A stretch of 64,000 bases of DNA from Chrysomallon squamiferum (GCA_012295275.1 CM022665.1:11433976-11497975), one strand, 5' to 3'. Shown: positions 24,701 to 38,296, counted from the first letter of the stretch. Notes: a model not told the origin generated them from the sequence alone. Made by a program: numbers and translations.

Positions 24701-27700
24701 CACTTTTATAGTATTATACACTTGTGTATTTAAGTTCTGTTTCATTCATTCCAGTAATTTGTAATATGTTTTTGTTTTTATTTTGAGAGCAGGGTTGTTT
24801 ATTTTTTTTTTTTATTTTTTTATTTCATCTCTTTATTTATTTATTTTATTTTTTATTATTATTATTTTCTTTTCTTTTTTATTTATTTATTTGGTTATTT
24901 TTTTTTATTTTTTTTTTTTTTTGCTGGAAAAATAAATCATGGTAATAAGTAAATATGTATTAAAAACTATTTAAATATAAGGTATAGTTCTGACACGTTA
25001 CTTCAAAATACAGTTTATTCTCTTTAAATTCAAATTAATTAAAAAGATATTTTTCAGTTTCAAGGTACAAATACTAAACCCTACATTAATGTGTACACAA
25101 CAGTATTCAAAAACACTAAACAGTAATTATTATATTCTTTAAAATCCACATTAACATGGTATTTATATTACATTTTCTGTATTGTCACCCATCACTGTCA
25201 TTATTATGACAAGTGGCCATTCAATATTTGTCAGTCACTCACAGCCTCATAATAAATACACTGTCATTTCCTTGGAGATAAAACTGATGGGTTGCTACAT
25301 TTACATGTATGCAGATGCCAAAAAAAACACAAAATATTTAATTTCTGTTTCTTTGTGTACCGTGCTTAGCTGGGTTTCAGTATAAAGGTGTTTTCTGTCT
25401 CAGTCTGTTATAGATAATTACTTTGCATTTCTGAATATGAAATGAGATGATAAAAAGGATAAATGTATCTTCATAAATTTGTTGTACAAAGATTTATGTT
25501 TATTAAATTTATTACTCTCTCTCTCTCTTTCTCTCTCATTTTGTTTATTTTATTTTTTCAGTACAAGAAAATTTATTCTTCAAAGTCTGATGTACAGTGT
25601 TAAACAGTTTTCAGATAATAACTTTTAATAAATACTACCGCTATCGATTTACAGAAATTCTGTTTGTGTTGTGATTCAGTAACCTGTTAGTCATTTGCTT
25701 TGAGAATCACTGATGCAAAGGATAATTCTAAAAGCAAGCAAAAATTGACCTGTTTTAATTTTATTTAATAACAAGCAAAACTCTTTTATGTATTTTTTCT
25801 TCTATTTTTATATCTTTTCCTTTCTTTCTTTCTTTATTTTTATCTTTTTATTTTTTTTATTTTTTTATTTTTTGAATAAATGTTTCTTTAGGAAAGTCAT
25901 GGGATTTTTTATATAGCTTTTTGTTTTTGTTTTCCCTTATGGTGAATTCATGGGCTCATACTTCTACATATTTGATGAACTCCAAGGTTAATTACATATT
26001 GAATAATGAACCATTCTTTATTTCACCATCTGTAAACATTTTTAGCCCTCAGGCAAAAGAAAAAAACAAAAACAAATTCATTTGGTTTGCCCAGAGTCAG
26101 TGATGAATCTAAATGTAGGTCAGTGGAAGAGTTTAGTTTTTTAAATTAGTTATTGTAGCTTTTTGTCATTTTAAAATTACATTATATGTGATACATGCTG
26201 CACAAGGTTTTAGAAAAAAAATTGTATTATTATTTTTATTATTATTATTTATTTATTTATTAATTAATTTATTTATTTTATTTATATTATTTTATTTTAT
26301 TTTATTTTTGTTTTATTTTATTTATATTACAGATTTTCTTGTTTTCATGTGCATATTTCTATCCAGCTGTCTTTTCCTTGTCAGTGTAATAGATGCTGTT
26401 AAAAATGCATTACAAATTCTTGTGAAATTTTTTTTTTCATATGGCCGTTATTGTAATTCATGTGTACAAACTGTTGCATTAATACTCATAAAACATACAT
26501 TATTTTCAAGTTAAAACACTTTTTACATATTAGGATACATTAATTATTTTTAAAAGTAAAATGAAAGGAAACATCGACACTCCTCAGAAATATGTATTAT
26601 TTTCACAGTGGGGAATTTATTTATAACATCCATAAAACTGTGTGGGTTGTACTTCAGCAATTTATATGCACAGCCTAAGATGTGAAAGGTCAAACGAACA
26701 ATTCCCAGTGCACCTGCTCAACTATCTCCTGTTTCTGGGAAGGTTTACATAAAAGATACCTTATTGCTGGTTGGAAAAGATCAGCAGTAATATCTAATAG
26801 ATGATAATGTTCTAGCAACTGCCAGACATCTCACAGCCTGTACAGCCAAAAAACAAAATATTTTGTTGTTGTTGTTGCCTCAGAGTTCAGCATTTTATTA
26901 TCTTACTGTCACAGTTATTTTTAGGCAATTTTTTGAAGAGGCACTCTCATTTATGATATCTGGTTCCTTCTCTCAGGACAGTTATTCTTCAACCATGTGT
27001 ATGACACCAAACAGCCTAAAAAGTTACATTAATAATGTCCTGAGCACATTTTTACACACAATTTTTTCTTTCTACCCATAAAGCAAGAAATATAAATAAA
27101 ATGTTTTTAAAACCTTGACATTTTTTAATGCCTAAGATTGATCTGCGGAACATACGCAATAACCACTGAGTTTCCAAATTGAAAGCTAAACAAATTTATC
27201 ACAGTGTATAGTGTTAAAGAGGTTTGTATTATGTTGTTTTGGTGGGTGCAGAGACATGCTCCTTTATTTAGCATTCCATCTGCATTAGTGAAGATAAAGT
27301 ATCGGTTTTTATGTCAACAGCTTTTTCGTTGTTACAGGCAGTGTAAAATACACTTTAGTTAATGTCAGTGATACTGGATTATATTACACAGGTGTAGCTT
27401 AGGAAGATTGTTTTTAAAAGTTTATCATAAAATACTAATTATTTGATAAGGATAGAAAACTTCATTCATTTATTATATTTTTCATTTTTTTTATTTTTTT
27501 TATTATTATTATTATTTTATATTTTGTATTGTTGTTTTCTAAAACACTTAATTATTTTTTTTTTTTTTAAATTTGTTCCAAAACGTTCATGGATGCTACT
27601 ATTTTACTGTACTTAAGTTATCACACACATGGTAAATCAACATGCTCTAAAAAAAAAAAATTTTTTATATAGTATCAGAGAAGAAAAACCATCAGAAAAA

Positions 27701-30535
27701 CTCGCTATTTATACAGTGACATAATGATTCCACTGATAAAGATGTATTATCCCTTGTCATACATTGTTGACAAGGATAGGTTCCCAAAATAAAATAACTT
27801 TCACACCAATTTATATCACCATAAAATGATAACTACACTTTTAAGTCTGTTAAAAATATATTAAATGAGTTATTATTTGAACACTTGTTATTCAGTAATC
27901 TTTTCAACATTTAATACTTGAGGGTTATGTGACGGACACTTGTTGTATCAGAAATATTTTCAACACATTATGTCCGAGTTTCATTTCCAACACTTGTTAT
28001 TGCAGGTATGTAGACACAGTACACTGGAGTGCAGATATTGAACGTGACGTCTGTTTTCTCTGTGTCGTTCACCAGAAAAATGTGTCAGTTTGGCGAGTCA
28101 GTGGGAATGGGCCGAAACTTGGATTCAAACAAGTTCGCAAAATCAATGTGCAGCCCATACCACAAGGTTTGAAATAACTATTGGTATTAACAAGTCAGGG
28201 ATAATCAAAACTGATATCCAAAAATTTTCTTTCTTTCTCATTTGTGGTTCATAGTGAAACATTATACCCACTGCATTAGATGATTTTTATTTTTATTTAC
28301 TATTGTGGAGTCATGGTTGGATTGGTAAATGTAAATAAATCATAAAACATATACCATGCTAAGTGCTGGAGTTTGGAGAAGGCTGGGCATTTTTTATTTT
28401 CATTTTTTTTCTTTTCTCTTTTTTTAGTTATTTTATTTTCATTTTTGTTTATGTTATTTTGTTTTTAATTATTTAATCATTTTTGTTGGGTTTGTATCTT
28501 ATGCTAAATATTATTTATAAAATATTTTCTTTCTTTTATTCTGTGTGTGTGTGTGTGTGTATACACACACACTCAGCTTTAGTATATATATATATATATA
28601 TATATACTAAAGCTGACACAAAAATTTAAAAAGTCTTATCTCTTCTTGTTCATTTTCCAGGTATCTTGTGGAATCCTGGAAGAGAGATTCTTTGTGTATT
28701 GAGTAGGCAGCAGTGTAGTTTTTATTACAATCACACACAAAATAAAAGTAGTTATGCATTTCCACAGCTTGAGAGGTAAGAGCTCAAATTAACAAAATGC
28801 ATTAACTATTGGAGATGCAGTTCTATACATTTCTATTTGTTGATCCATCTATAATATTTTTATCTCTCTAGCTAATATTTCTGTCTGTATTTTGTATCTA
28901 TTTGTCCTTCCATCTATTTATATTGTTATTCTTACACATTTTGTTTTATCTGTCTTGCTAGTTGTGTCTATCTGTTGAGCTAATATTCTCTTCCTTATCT
29001 ATTTTTCATTTTGTCAGTCTACATATGTACTGATATTAAAATGCATTTTTCTTTTGAAAGATTTGACATGCAGTAGAATAGCCATACTAGATTTTTTAAA
29101 GCTAGCATTAGTGAAGTTCAAGTCAGTTAAGTTTCACCTAAATGTTGTTTAATATAATTTCAGTGGCAAGTTTTCTTGTGGTTCCTGGTCAGAAGATGGC
29201 CAAAGACTGGTTGTCTGTACAGGATCAATACTGCTGGTGAGTTTATTTATTTATTTATCATTGTTTGAAACTCATGACCTAGTGTTTTATTTGAGCTGGT
29301 TTCTTTAAGTCATAACAAATGTCAATTACTGTTGTTTCTATAAAATTTATGATGAATCTACAATTATCAGCATCAAGATAAAATAGAAACAGGCTCATAA
29401 TATGTTTTTTTACAACCTGAATGTATTGGTGATTATTTTCTTTGCAAATAGCAAAATAATATTTTGTCTTTGTTTGAAGATGTGTGTAATATTAAATTGA
29501 CATATTCTCTGTTTATGAAATTTAAAAAAAATATTTTAAAAATGGATTTCAATTTTCTGCTGTTAACAGATAAATTACTTTAATTACTTTTGGGAATGAT
29601 TTTGTAAACAGGTAAAAACTTAATTAATTTCACATATATGAGTTATTAGTATGCTTTTTAGTTTGTGTTAATACTTGACCGTTGATTGTTGTTAGAGTTC
29701 ACTTAATAAACACACTATTTGCATTTTAGTTACAGAAATCTGATTATCTGATAAGTAATTGCTTGCTTGAATGAACACTGAAACATTAGCATACTGGGTT
29801 TAACTTTAAAGTATTTTTTTTTATTGTTATCAATTCATTTAGTTAAACTTAAAGTTAAATGTTCATATGACAAGCCTCTTTTTGTTTTTAATATTTGATA
29901 TTTATGATTAGATATTTAAGATTAGACTCCTTTACTACTTCTGAAAAGAGTATATATATACAAATGACTATCAGGTTGATCAGCATTTTAAAAATGTATT
30001 GACTTCTACACAAGATATGTAAAATAATTTATAACCAGATTTGTTAAATTGCTGGTTATTTAAAAATACTTGTTTTGGAAATATTTTTGTTTAAAATATA
30101 TGCATAATTTAAAAAAATGAAGAAGCTGAATTGTTTGGTTGCTGTCCTTGTTTAATTATTTATTTTGTCAAAAAAGGAAATTAAATTTATTTAAGTATTG
30201 ATCCATCTGGAACATGCTTAGTCAAATATCAGTTGAAGTTAAATATTTGGTAGTTCTGACAAAATTTCCACTGTATTTTTTCCATCAGCAGAAAGGAAAC
30301 TTTGATATGTTCCATCCAACAGACAATGTGAAACAAATTACAAAAACTTGATTTCATCCCTGTAGACTGATAGATTTGTGTATTTACACATAAGAAAGCT
30401 TTTCTTGTTATTAATTTATTTTATAATTATAGCAATAAATAATATTTAAACAGGCATCAAGATAAAGGTTTTGAGGTTTTCTTTTTCTTATATTGTATAT
30501 TGTGAATTCAGAAATGCAACAATTATTATATATTT

Positions 30536-30566
<31 letters not shown>

Positions 30567-33500
30567 TATTTTCATTTTTTTTAAAGATATATACATGGCC
30601 AGATATTGATTCATCAATCAATGACTTCACACCAACAGTGTGGAAAATACCTCAGTAAGAAACAAAATTGTATAAATCATTTAATTTGTGTAGTATACAT
30701 ATACTGTATTAATAACTTAATGTGCACTTCAATGCATGTACAATAAGCACTCAAGAGACTGTTTTATATGTCACTAGCTACCAACCTTTTGTAATAATAA
30801 AGTATCAAATATAAATGCATTAAGACAGTATTCATACAGTAGGCCTCATGTATGTGTTTATTGATAATTTATTGCAAGCATTTTGTCTTCATTTTATTTC
30901 CGGTAACATTTTTTTAAAATGTGTTGACTTAGTCTTAACAAATATTTGTTTACACCATTTTTCATTTTTCCTGTAATTCATTGAAACTCGTATCTTTTAT
31001 CTTGTTGTTTTTGTTCACTATATCTGTTACATTTATGTTGTTGTATTTGTATTTAACAGAGTTGATGGCAGTGTTATATCACTGTGCCCAGTTGCCAGAG
31101 ATCTCATGGTATGTGCTGCTGAACTTCCCCTTGAACAGCTGTGTAAGGACAGAGATACTTTTCTTGTTCCAGGTATTCTTAAAAAATACATATTCATACA
31201 TATGCAAATATATGTAAAGAAACCATTTTCCAAATAAGAATTTTTTTATAATTTTTTCTTTGATGTAACAGATCAATTGTTATAATAGAAAAATACTGAT
31301 GTGGCTGTGCATGAAAATGCAGTTTTAGAAACAATGTCAGTTCTATTAATACCATGTTATTTATGTAAGTGTATGCCTGACACTGTTGGGGAGAATATTT
31401 ACATTTCACAAATTTAAAAGAAGACAAAAAAAAAAATTTAAACAAAAAAATACAGACAGAAAAAAAAGAGAGATGTCGATCTCATATTTTAAAATATTTT
31501 GATATTAAATTTTTTTTTTTTTTTTTAAATATATTTATTTATATATATAGATGTGGTGAGTTCCAGTAAAAATGCAAAAATAATGAAAAGCGAAGGTGAT
31601 GTTATTCAACCTTCAAACAACTTGTCACTGAAAGACAGTTTGCTAAACTTGCCAACAAATCCTAAGGTAATGTTACACTCAAACAGTTCCTTTACATATT
31701 GTGGATTAAATTGTTGTAGATAGTTAATTTAATGTGTGCTTTGCCCTGCAGTTCAATGTCAGCAAATTTAAACAGATGCTGCCAAAAAAATCTTGTATTA
31801 GACAAGAACTTGCAACATCAGAAATAACGTGTGTGTTTTGTTTGGGTTTTTGGTTTTTTGGTGGGTTTTTTTTATAAATACTCCTAGAATAGTTTATAAA
31901 GTGTAAATTTAATTTTTTTTTTTTTTTTAAATATGATAGTACAGATCCAGAAACTTAACTGCTGAAGGAATCTTTCATTATTTATTGTTTTGTTTTATAA
32001 CTTAGTTCTTTTTTTTTACTTTTTTGGTTTGTGCATTTGCATTTGTGTTATTATTATTTTTATTTTTATTGTTGTTATATGTATAATTATTACTATTATT
32101 GTTATTTGGTGTGTGTGTGTGTGTGTTAAATATGAACAGCTGAAGACAACTAACTAATTTTTGCTTGCTCTTTTTTTGTTGTTGTTTTTTTTTTATTCAT
32201 GCTATGAGTAATATCTGTTGCCTCTTTCAGGCCATGCTGCATGACACTTCGCAACTGATAGTGATAAAGTTTAAAGAAAGTGTCCAAGATCCTGAGAAGA
32301 TTTCATCTACTGGTATTAACAGCCTTCTTGCACCTGATCTGCTAACATATGAGGTAATTATAGTTTTCTTTTATATACATTATTCATCACTAACAGATCA
32401 GATTGTGAGAAAATAGTAAATAAACTTAAGTCAAACTCATTCACTTGTTCAGGTGCATCTTTCAGTGGCATGAACAAAGGGCCTAAATGTTTTGTAAGCT
32501 TGAAAGTGATTATTTTGTATATTTGCAATTTGCGACCAATCTTTGCTAATAACAGAGTATCAAAATAACAAACTTGTGATGAGACATGGAGTGTGATATT
32601 TCCCCTTCTATTGTAAAATCATATTATCCAGGAAAATATTTTTAAATGTGCAGCTAAGATTACAAAACTATAAACTGTAAAATGGTTTGTATACAACATT
32701 CAAAAGATGAGCCAGTGACTATAATTAGTATATTCAGTAGTAATATATTTAGTAATAAGTAAAAGTGTCAGTGTTTTAATCATTGATAATCTACATATCA
32801 TTTTGCCTTGTTTTTAAAATGTACCTTTGCATACCCACAGAAAAATAATTTGACAGCCACTCAGTCTTGATTAATAATGAAGCATAACAACAAAAAAATA
32901 GTTTTTTATATCGGCTGCAGCCATTTTTCTACAGTCATGATGTCATTTTACTCCTGGCAGGCTGATTTGTTCTTCTTGTTGCCAGAATAAAAATATTGCT
33001 AACACAGTTTGCACACATACTTTGTGAAGGCGTTAAGAAGGGAACATTAATTTTGTTGTATAATAGCATTATTTTATTAGTAGTAATGACAGGTAGTCCA
33101 TAACAGTAAAATAATGTGGAAGCATAAATAATTTTGTTACATCATTTATTCTGCTGCCACCATTAATTTAATAGAAGTCTTGTAACATTTGTTTTATTTT
33201 TACATTAGATATATTATTAAATATTGCACTTTCAGAGAAACAACGACATTATTGTACTGGGTAGCAATACTCAGTCTGTTTTACAAGTGTTCACACTGAT
33301 AGACAACAAAATTGTTAGAGTCTCCGATATTGTAAGTTTTTTTTTTTTTTATTTATTTATTTAAGTACACTTTTAGAATGTTTCTGATTTTTAAGATAAT
33401 TTATTGTTATTATTAATATATTATTACTGTTGTTGTTTGTATTTAAGAACATTTTGGGGTTTTAATTATTTATTTTTAAATTATAAGTAAATCTGACTGT

Positions 33501-36500
33501 AATATACACTTCCTGTTTTAAATCAGCCTTTTGTCTTTTGTGTCATTGTTTGGTTTTTTGTTGTTGTTTAATTTTTTTCTCTTAAGCTGTGTATCTCCCA
33601 TAGGGTTTTTTCAGTATATGTCTTAATAAGTTTAAAAATTACTCTACAGAGTTAACCAAGAGTATTTTTAAAATGTCTGTATGTGTCCTCGCACTAATTA
33701 TTTATTAATATTGGACTATTATTCTTTACTAATGATAAAGTTACACTAGTTTTTCACACATTCGTACTTACTGATAAAAATGATTGACAGAATTGTACTT
33801 GTTATTTATTTTAGAAGCTGGACAAGAATCACAGACCTAAGGGAGTGAGTCAAGTTCCTGCTGTGTTTTCAAGCACTAACACTGGTGTTCTTGTCATGTC
33901 TGGAGAAAAACAAACACATGATACTGCTTTCTTACCAACTACCACTGAATCTAAATATCATCTCTCACTGTCATACTTTCCTCTCAAAATAGGTAACTTG
34001 TTTTCATGTTTATAAAATGTTATTGTTTTAAAAGACAGAAAGAAAGGCTTCATATATTTGTTTTTAATTATTGACAGTTATATATTATATGACATTAAGC
34101 TACAGAGCAAGAATGTGCTAATTATATTTGTCTAATGTAGAAATTGGTGTTATGAACAAAAGTTATTTTAAATTGATAAACTTTAAAGATATATATATAT
34201 ATATATATACGGGGGTCATTCCATGTCAAATCACTCCAAAAAAAAAGATATTTTGAACCTTCCCATCTCAGATTTTTATGAAACTTGGTATCCTTGTTGA
34301 TTGGAATGGCAGATTTGGAGTCCTTGTGATGTTGCCTTTTCAACAATACCAGTTTTATGACTATTGGCCCAGTAGTTCCTGAGAAACGAGGTTTGGCCAA
34401 ATATCTCAAAATTCGGTGGACCATATCTCCCACACCTGATTTGTTGCTATAGGATCCCAATCAACACGTATACTAAGTTTCATAAAAATCTGAGATGGTC
34501 AGGTTCAAAATACTTTCTGGGGGAGGTGATTTGACATGGAATGACCCATATATATATATAAAACTCACTGAAACAATTATACCAGTTGACATATAAGAGG
34601 TAGAAAATGTTAATTTGTCATAGAAAGAGTGAAAATAAAGCAAATTATTATTCAGGGTAATATTATGGCTTTTTGGGGGGTCTCTTGTTTTCACATAGTT
34701 TTTATTCACTACTAAATATTAAATTACATTCAGTAATGTTAAATGATGTTTCTTTTTTCACTTTCTTTTTCTATAATACCTGATTATTTACCTTATCACC
34801 TAATTAATACATCAAACTATGATTTAATGGTTTAAAATTTATTTGTTGCTTGTTTTCAGCTTTGTAGAAGATTTTATCTTTCTTTTTTTTCTTTTTTCTT
34901 TTTTCAGATAAAACTTGGCTGAGAAATAGTTTTTCTGGAAAACCGAGTATTCAGGTTAAGGACTCTATGCAAGTAAAGAGTTTAAGTGGGTCTCTTATCA
35001 TACCAAATAGCAACAACAACAACAACAGTAATAATAATCAGGCATCGGTATTACCACTTGAAAATGACATTAAGATTACCACCACACACTCATCAAACAC
35101 AAAAGATGTTCACAAAACAAAAATGATTCTTGTCATGAATCCTGAATCTGAGAAAAATGGCACGTTGGAAACGGAAACTGTTCATTTCTCAGATCATCCA
35201 CCACTGTTTAAAAACCCAAAGACTGACAAAAGTTCTGAAATAAATGACAGAACAAACGATGTTCCTTCTGGTGTAAAGAACATTCTGAAACAGAAAGTGG
35301 AAAGTTCGTCACTGAAGACTGATCACTTGGAAGATTCTCTGTCTGATCGAGGAAGTTCAGTGAGCAATGACAGCAGCTGTGAAATTCTTGAACAACAGAT
35401 CAGAGCACAGGTAATTTATTTAATTTACCTTAGAGAAGTCTGTCTCACTGTTGTGTTGTTTTTGACAAATCTGGTCACAAAGTACAATCAATTTATACTT
35501 AATCTGATCTGGGGCAGATCCAGCTTTTCTGATGATAAAAAAGGCATCATATCATGATGAAAAGGCACTACTGAAAAATTACACATGGTTCATATGGATC
35601 ATAATATAATAGTGCTACAAGAGAGACGCTGGCAGACGTATTTTACAGTGTTCTATACACTGACAGAAATTCTAAAAAACTAAATAAATTTGTAAAAAAC
35701 CTAAAAATCCTAAATAAAAGGGGCACTTCTCAAATCTGAGGGTGGGTCCGGATGTTTTGGACCCCCCTCTAGATCCACCCCAGCTGATAGATGTCAGACT
35801 GTTATTTTGATTGTTTTTAACAAAGCACAAATAATTCATACATAGTTTTATAGATGTCACACTGTTGTGCTAATTGTTTTTCATGAATGTGCAATTGTTG
35901 TATTGTATTTTTATTTAATCTGTAAAACTAAAAGCTGTTTAAACCAAAATTGCAATCATATGTTATAAATAACTGGAACATATTTACTAGTTATCACCTT
36001 TTTCTTCAGAGCACTGAATGAAATAGGAAAATGCATTTGAAAATACGGATTTGTTAAAATAATTAATTTGCACTTAAATGGCTTGTGAAACATTTGTTTA
36101 ATCCAGATATCTTTATACATTTTCCCTTTCACAACCACTTAATCAGTAATTTAATGCATTGTGATATTGGTATTGACAGATAATGCTGAATTTGTTAAAT
36201 ATTTCTTGTTATAATAAGATCATCATGATACAGATGTTGTCAGTAAAGATAAATGATTTAAAATAATTTTAAAAAACCACTAATTTCTAAACTGATTACA
36301 AAGTGTATTTAGTCATGAACTTTTGTTTTGTAGAAAGAACAAATAGAGAAACTGCAAAGAAAAATATCAGAACTTTCACAGTAAGTTTCTTTTCTTTTTT
36401 CTTTTTTAAATTTTACTTTTGATAATTTATGATTCCTCTGTCAGCCTGATGGACAACCTGAAAATACTGTATAAATACTGTCTAGTTAAAGTTAAAAGTA

Positions 36501-38060
36501 TTTTTTATCACTGTATTTATTAATATTCATATAATCCATTTCTTTAATTCCACATTAGAAAATTTGCTTTTAATTCAGTAAAGTGAAAAAAAATGAAAAT
36601 CAGCCTAATTATATTTTAAGAAATAACTTACAATTATTTTCATAGTATTTTTCTTTCTTTCTTTTCTTTAAACACTGGTTTGTTATTTTCAGATATTAAC
36701 AAAATGTTCATTTCAAGGGTAATAAAACCAAAAAACAGTTAATGATACCTTCATGTTTGATCATGCTATATATTTTATTCTAATTTCATTTTTTTATATA
36801 TTTTTTTTTTTTTTACATGACTTACAGGCAGACACATATTTGCCTAAAGCAGAATTTGTATCAGATCTTGCAACCTTCAGTTTTGTATTTTATTTTCAGA
36901 GTGGTTGAAGATGCTGCCTGTGTTTTTCCAACAAAATATCAAAGTCCAGAAAGTCCAGGTAAATATATTGATATTTAATGAAAAACTGCATTTTTAACTG
37001 TGGTACATGTTTATATAATGAAATAACTTTTTTTTTCTTTTTTCCTTTTTTTTTAAAAGAGCATATTAAATAATTTTCTATCATTTTGTATTCAATGTAT
37101 TTCCACTGAGGTTTTTTTTTTTTTTAACACCTTAATGAATTTTTCAGAGAGATTTAATATTTCTTAATAATATCATTATTTGATACAAGTACTTTATTTG
37201 GGTAGCAGTGTTATTTAATGTAATTAAGTTACATATTTTATTGTTTTAAATAAATGTATTTATTTTAATTCTACATTAATGCATCTTTCATAGGGATGTA
37301 ATACTGCATAATAATATCTTTGTTTCATACCAGTACTTTATCTTGATAGCATTATTTATTGATGTAATTAAATTATATATTTTAATTTTTATAGTTATTA
37401 GCTTTTGTTCTAAATATTTTTTTCAGAAAAGGTGAAGATTTGTTGTAAGTATCTGAATGGCAGTGAAAAGTCACGGATATTCCTTCTAGACAGTGGACGT
37501 CTACAGTTGGAACCAATCAAACAAGCTTTCGGCCTGGCTACTGTGGAACTTATTATTGGTAAGAATATTAAATTATATACACCCTTCTCATTAATGTTTC
37601 TAGTATAAGCTGGTTTTAGTTTCTAGTAAAAAGGAAAAATAAAAATGCTAGCTATTTACCAGTAATACAGAATTGGTGGTAAGAAATCTTAGTTTAACAA
37701 TGAACTGTTGTGAGTAGACCAAATAACTATACAACAGTGATGTAAGTACAGCATTAAAATTATAAATTCTGAATGACTGGTTACTGTCTTAAGATATCAG
37801 CTTTATCCTGTGAAGGTTAAAATGGGACATATTTAGCAATAAAAATGGCAAAATATTATTCTTAATGCATATGTAATACAAATAAGTCCTTTGATTTGAG
37901 AAGGATGAAGCTGATATCTTGCCACCGTTTTGCAGTGATTACAGGATATATATATATATATATATATATACACTGAGTGATGATTTTTTGACAGAGCTTT
38001 TGATAAACTTCCACGAAAAGATAAACAAATAAATATGTATTTAATTTGCACACACTTATG

Positions 38061-38105
<45 letters not shown>

Positions 38106-38296
38106 TAAGAGAAGAAAAGTAAAACTTTGAAATGTCCTCAAAAGTAACCATGTACATTAATTTTTCAGATGGTGAACCATGTGTGTTGGGTATGAACATT
38201 GATGGTTACATTCCAATGAAGTTTAGTCCCTCGTCGGTCCTTCACATCACTGGTTTGTCCTCTTCTAGCAGCTTGTTAATTAAAGAAGAAACTTGA
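18931..38296 (+). CDS. WD repeat and coiled-coil containing protein (WDCP/C2orf44 orthologue), 16 exons
   Basis: Spliced coding sequence 2085 nt, 694 residues, all introns GT-AG and all phases consistent. Exons: 18931-18985, 24331-24448, 28006-28166, 28661-28775, 29164-29236, 30587-30654, 31060-31172, 31551-31666, 32231-32353, 33236-33331, 33815-33992, 34908-35410, 36334-36380, 36900-36958, 37427-37558, 38169-38296 (TGA). The vertebrate protein, as I recall it, is about 720 residues and opens Met-Glu-Leu-Gly, then an Asn-Ala helix and HGLAWTDG. Here exon 1 gives MDLG and exon 2 gives HGLVWTDG. Order is an N-terminal WD40-like region, a Ser/Asn-rich linker, a short coiled coil, and a conserved C-terminal domain. 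The human protein binds the SH3 domain of the kinase HCK; its general role is poorly known. No clear PxxP SH3 ligand is visible here. Confidence 0.93.
20888..21015 (+). repeat. (ATCTAC)n hexanucleotide with TA/TG tail
   Basis: About ten ATCTAC units, then (TA)n, (TG)n and (TA)n. Not the telomere repeat TTAGGG on either strand. Confidence 0.93.
21746..21780 (+). repeat. (GT)n microsatellite
   Basis: About 17 GT units within WDCP intron 1. Confidence 0.95.
23940..24002 (-). mobile_element. tRNA-derived SINE-like fragment
   Basis: On the minus strand, AGCTGGTGGCTCTGTGGTTA supplies a good A box (TGGCTCTGTGG, plus 23983-23993). About 19 bases further on is a B-box-like GGTTCCAGGTC (23947-23957). 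The fragment sits 330 bases before WDCP exon 2. No intact body or tail is seen. Confidence 0.5.
24331..31172 (+). CDS. WDCP exons 2-7: WD40-like region
   Basis: Residues about 19-234. The blades carry typical WD-repeat phrases: HGLVWTDG in exon 2, a TVHW...VSVWRV blade in exon 3, ILWNPGREILCVL in exon 4, and SWSEDGQRLVVCTG running into YTWPD across exons 5 and 6. WD40 blades normally build a beta-propeller used for protein contacts. The repeats are divergent, as in the vertebrate protein. Exon 6 starts directly after a run of AT and T repeats, leaving a short but usable acceptor (TTTAAAG). Confidence 0.88.
24449..28005 (+). other. WDCP intron 2
   Basis: 3.6 kb without a gene. It has a short (GT)n near 24501-24525, long T/A-rich tracts 24600-24925 and CT runs near 25516-25537. 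TTTA and ATTT runs lie at 25800-25870 and 26225-26330. A segment near 26690-26830 resembles part of a dispersed SINE. Confidence 0.65.
26690..26835 (+). mobile_element. Possible decayed SINE body
   Basis: This segment of ordinary composition includes a CATAAAAGATACCTTATTGCTG-like phrase. It resembles the CATAAAAGAT...TTGCTG stretch that I recall from widespread molluscan tRNA-SINEs. No tRNA head, tail or target duplication is visible, so the call rests on one motif. Confidence 0.3.
28551..28616 (+). repeat. Two adjacent perfect palindromes
   Basis: Positions 28551-28572 are a 22-base palindrome of (GT)n facing (AC)n. Immediately after, 28573-28616 is a 44-base perfect palindrome with arms TCAGCTTTAG and CTAAAGCTGA around (TA)n. 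Both lie 45 bases before WDCP exon 4 and could fold in the pre-mRNA. Confidence 0.9.
31551..33992 (+). CDS. WDCP exons 8-11: middle conserved region
   Basis: Residues about 235-405. Exon 8 is a Ser/Asn/Lys-rich linker. Exons 9-11 give the hydrophobic strands conserved in the family: LIVIKFKES, a LLAPDLLTY turn, IIVLGSNTQSVLQVFTL, the HRPKGV motif, and VLVMSGEKQTHDTAFLP. These are matched in the vertebrate protein by LLILVGKQKLTDTTFLP-type sequence as I recall it. They probably complete the propeller or form a second beta domain. Confidence 0.88.
34213..34547. mobile_element. Foldback MITE with long terminal inverted repeats
   Basis: The first and last roughly 80-95 bases are inverted copies of each other (about 34213-34308 and 34453-34547). 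Both begin GGGTCATTCCATGTCAAATC, share TTTTGAACC, and then share CATCTCAGATTTTTATGAAACTT. The element sits in a (TA)n tract, so a TA target duplication, as for Tc1/mariner-type elements, is compatible but cannot be proved. The interior (about 145 bases) has no transposase. Located in intron 11 of the WDCP gene. Confidence 0.85.
34908..36958 (+). CDS. WDCP exons 12-14: linker and coiled coil
   Basis: Residues about 405-608. Exon 12 (503 bases) is the largest exon and encodes a low-complexity Ser/Asn/Lys/Thr-rich linker with an Asn run. It ends in SSCEILEQQIRAQ. Exons 13 and 14 continue KEQIEKLQRKISELSQVVED, giving a short heptad-like coiled coil at about residues 562-597, matching the position of the coiled coil in the vertebrate protein. 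Exon 13 is only 47 bases. Frame continues past the donor of exon 12, but that read-through is intronic. Confidence 0.88.
37427..38296 (+). CDS. WDCP exons 15-16: conserved C terminus
   Basis: Residues about 609-694, ending TGA at 38294-38296. The RIFLLDSGRLQL and IKQAFGLATVEL phrases correspond to the vertebrate C-terminal domain (LLCDGKLRLSTVQQTFGL-type sequence, from memory). It is followed by DGYIPMKFSPSSVLHI, comparable to the vertebrate GFIPLTF phrase. The final residues are Ser-rich and diverge. Confidence 0.9.

Noticed and set aside
35411-35557. Extension of WDCP exon 12 beyond 35410
   Set aside because: Frame stays open by chance; a good GTAATT donor and the in-phase coiled-coil exon at 36334 mark the real end.
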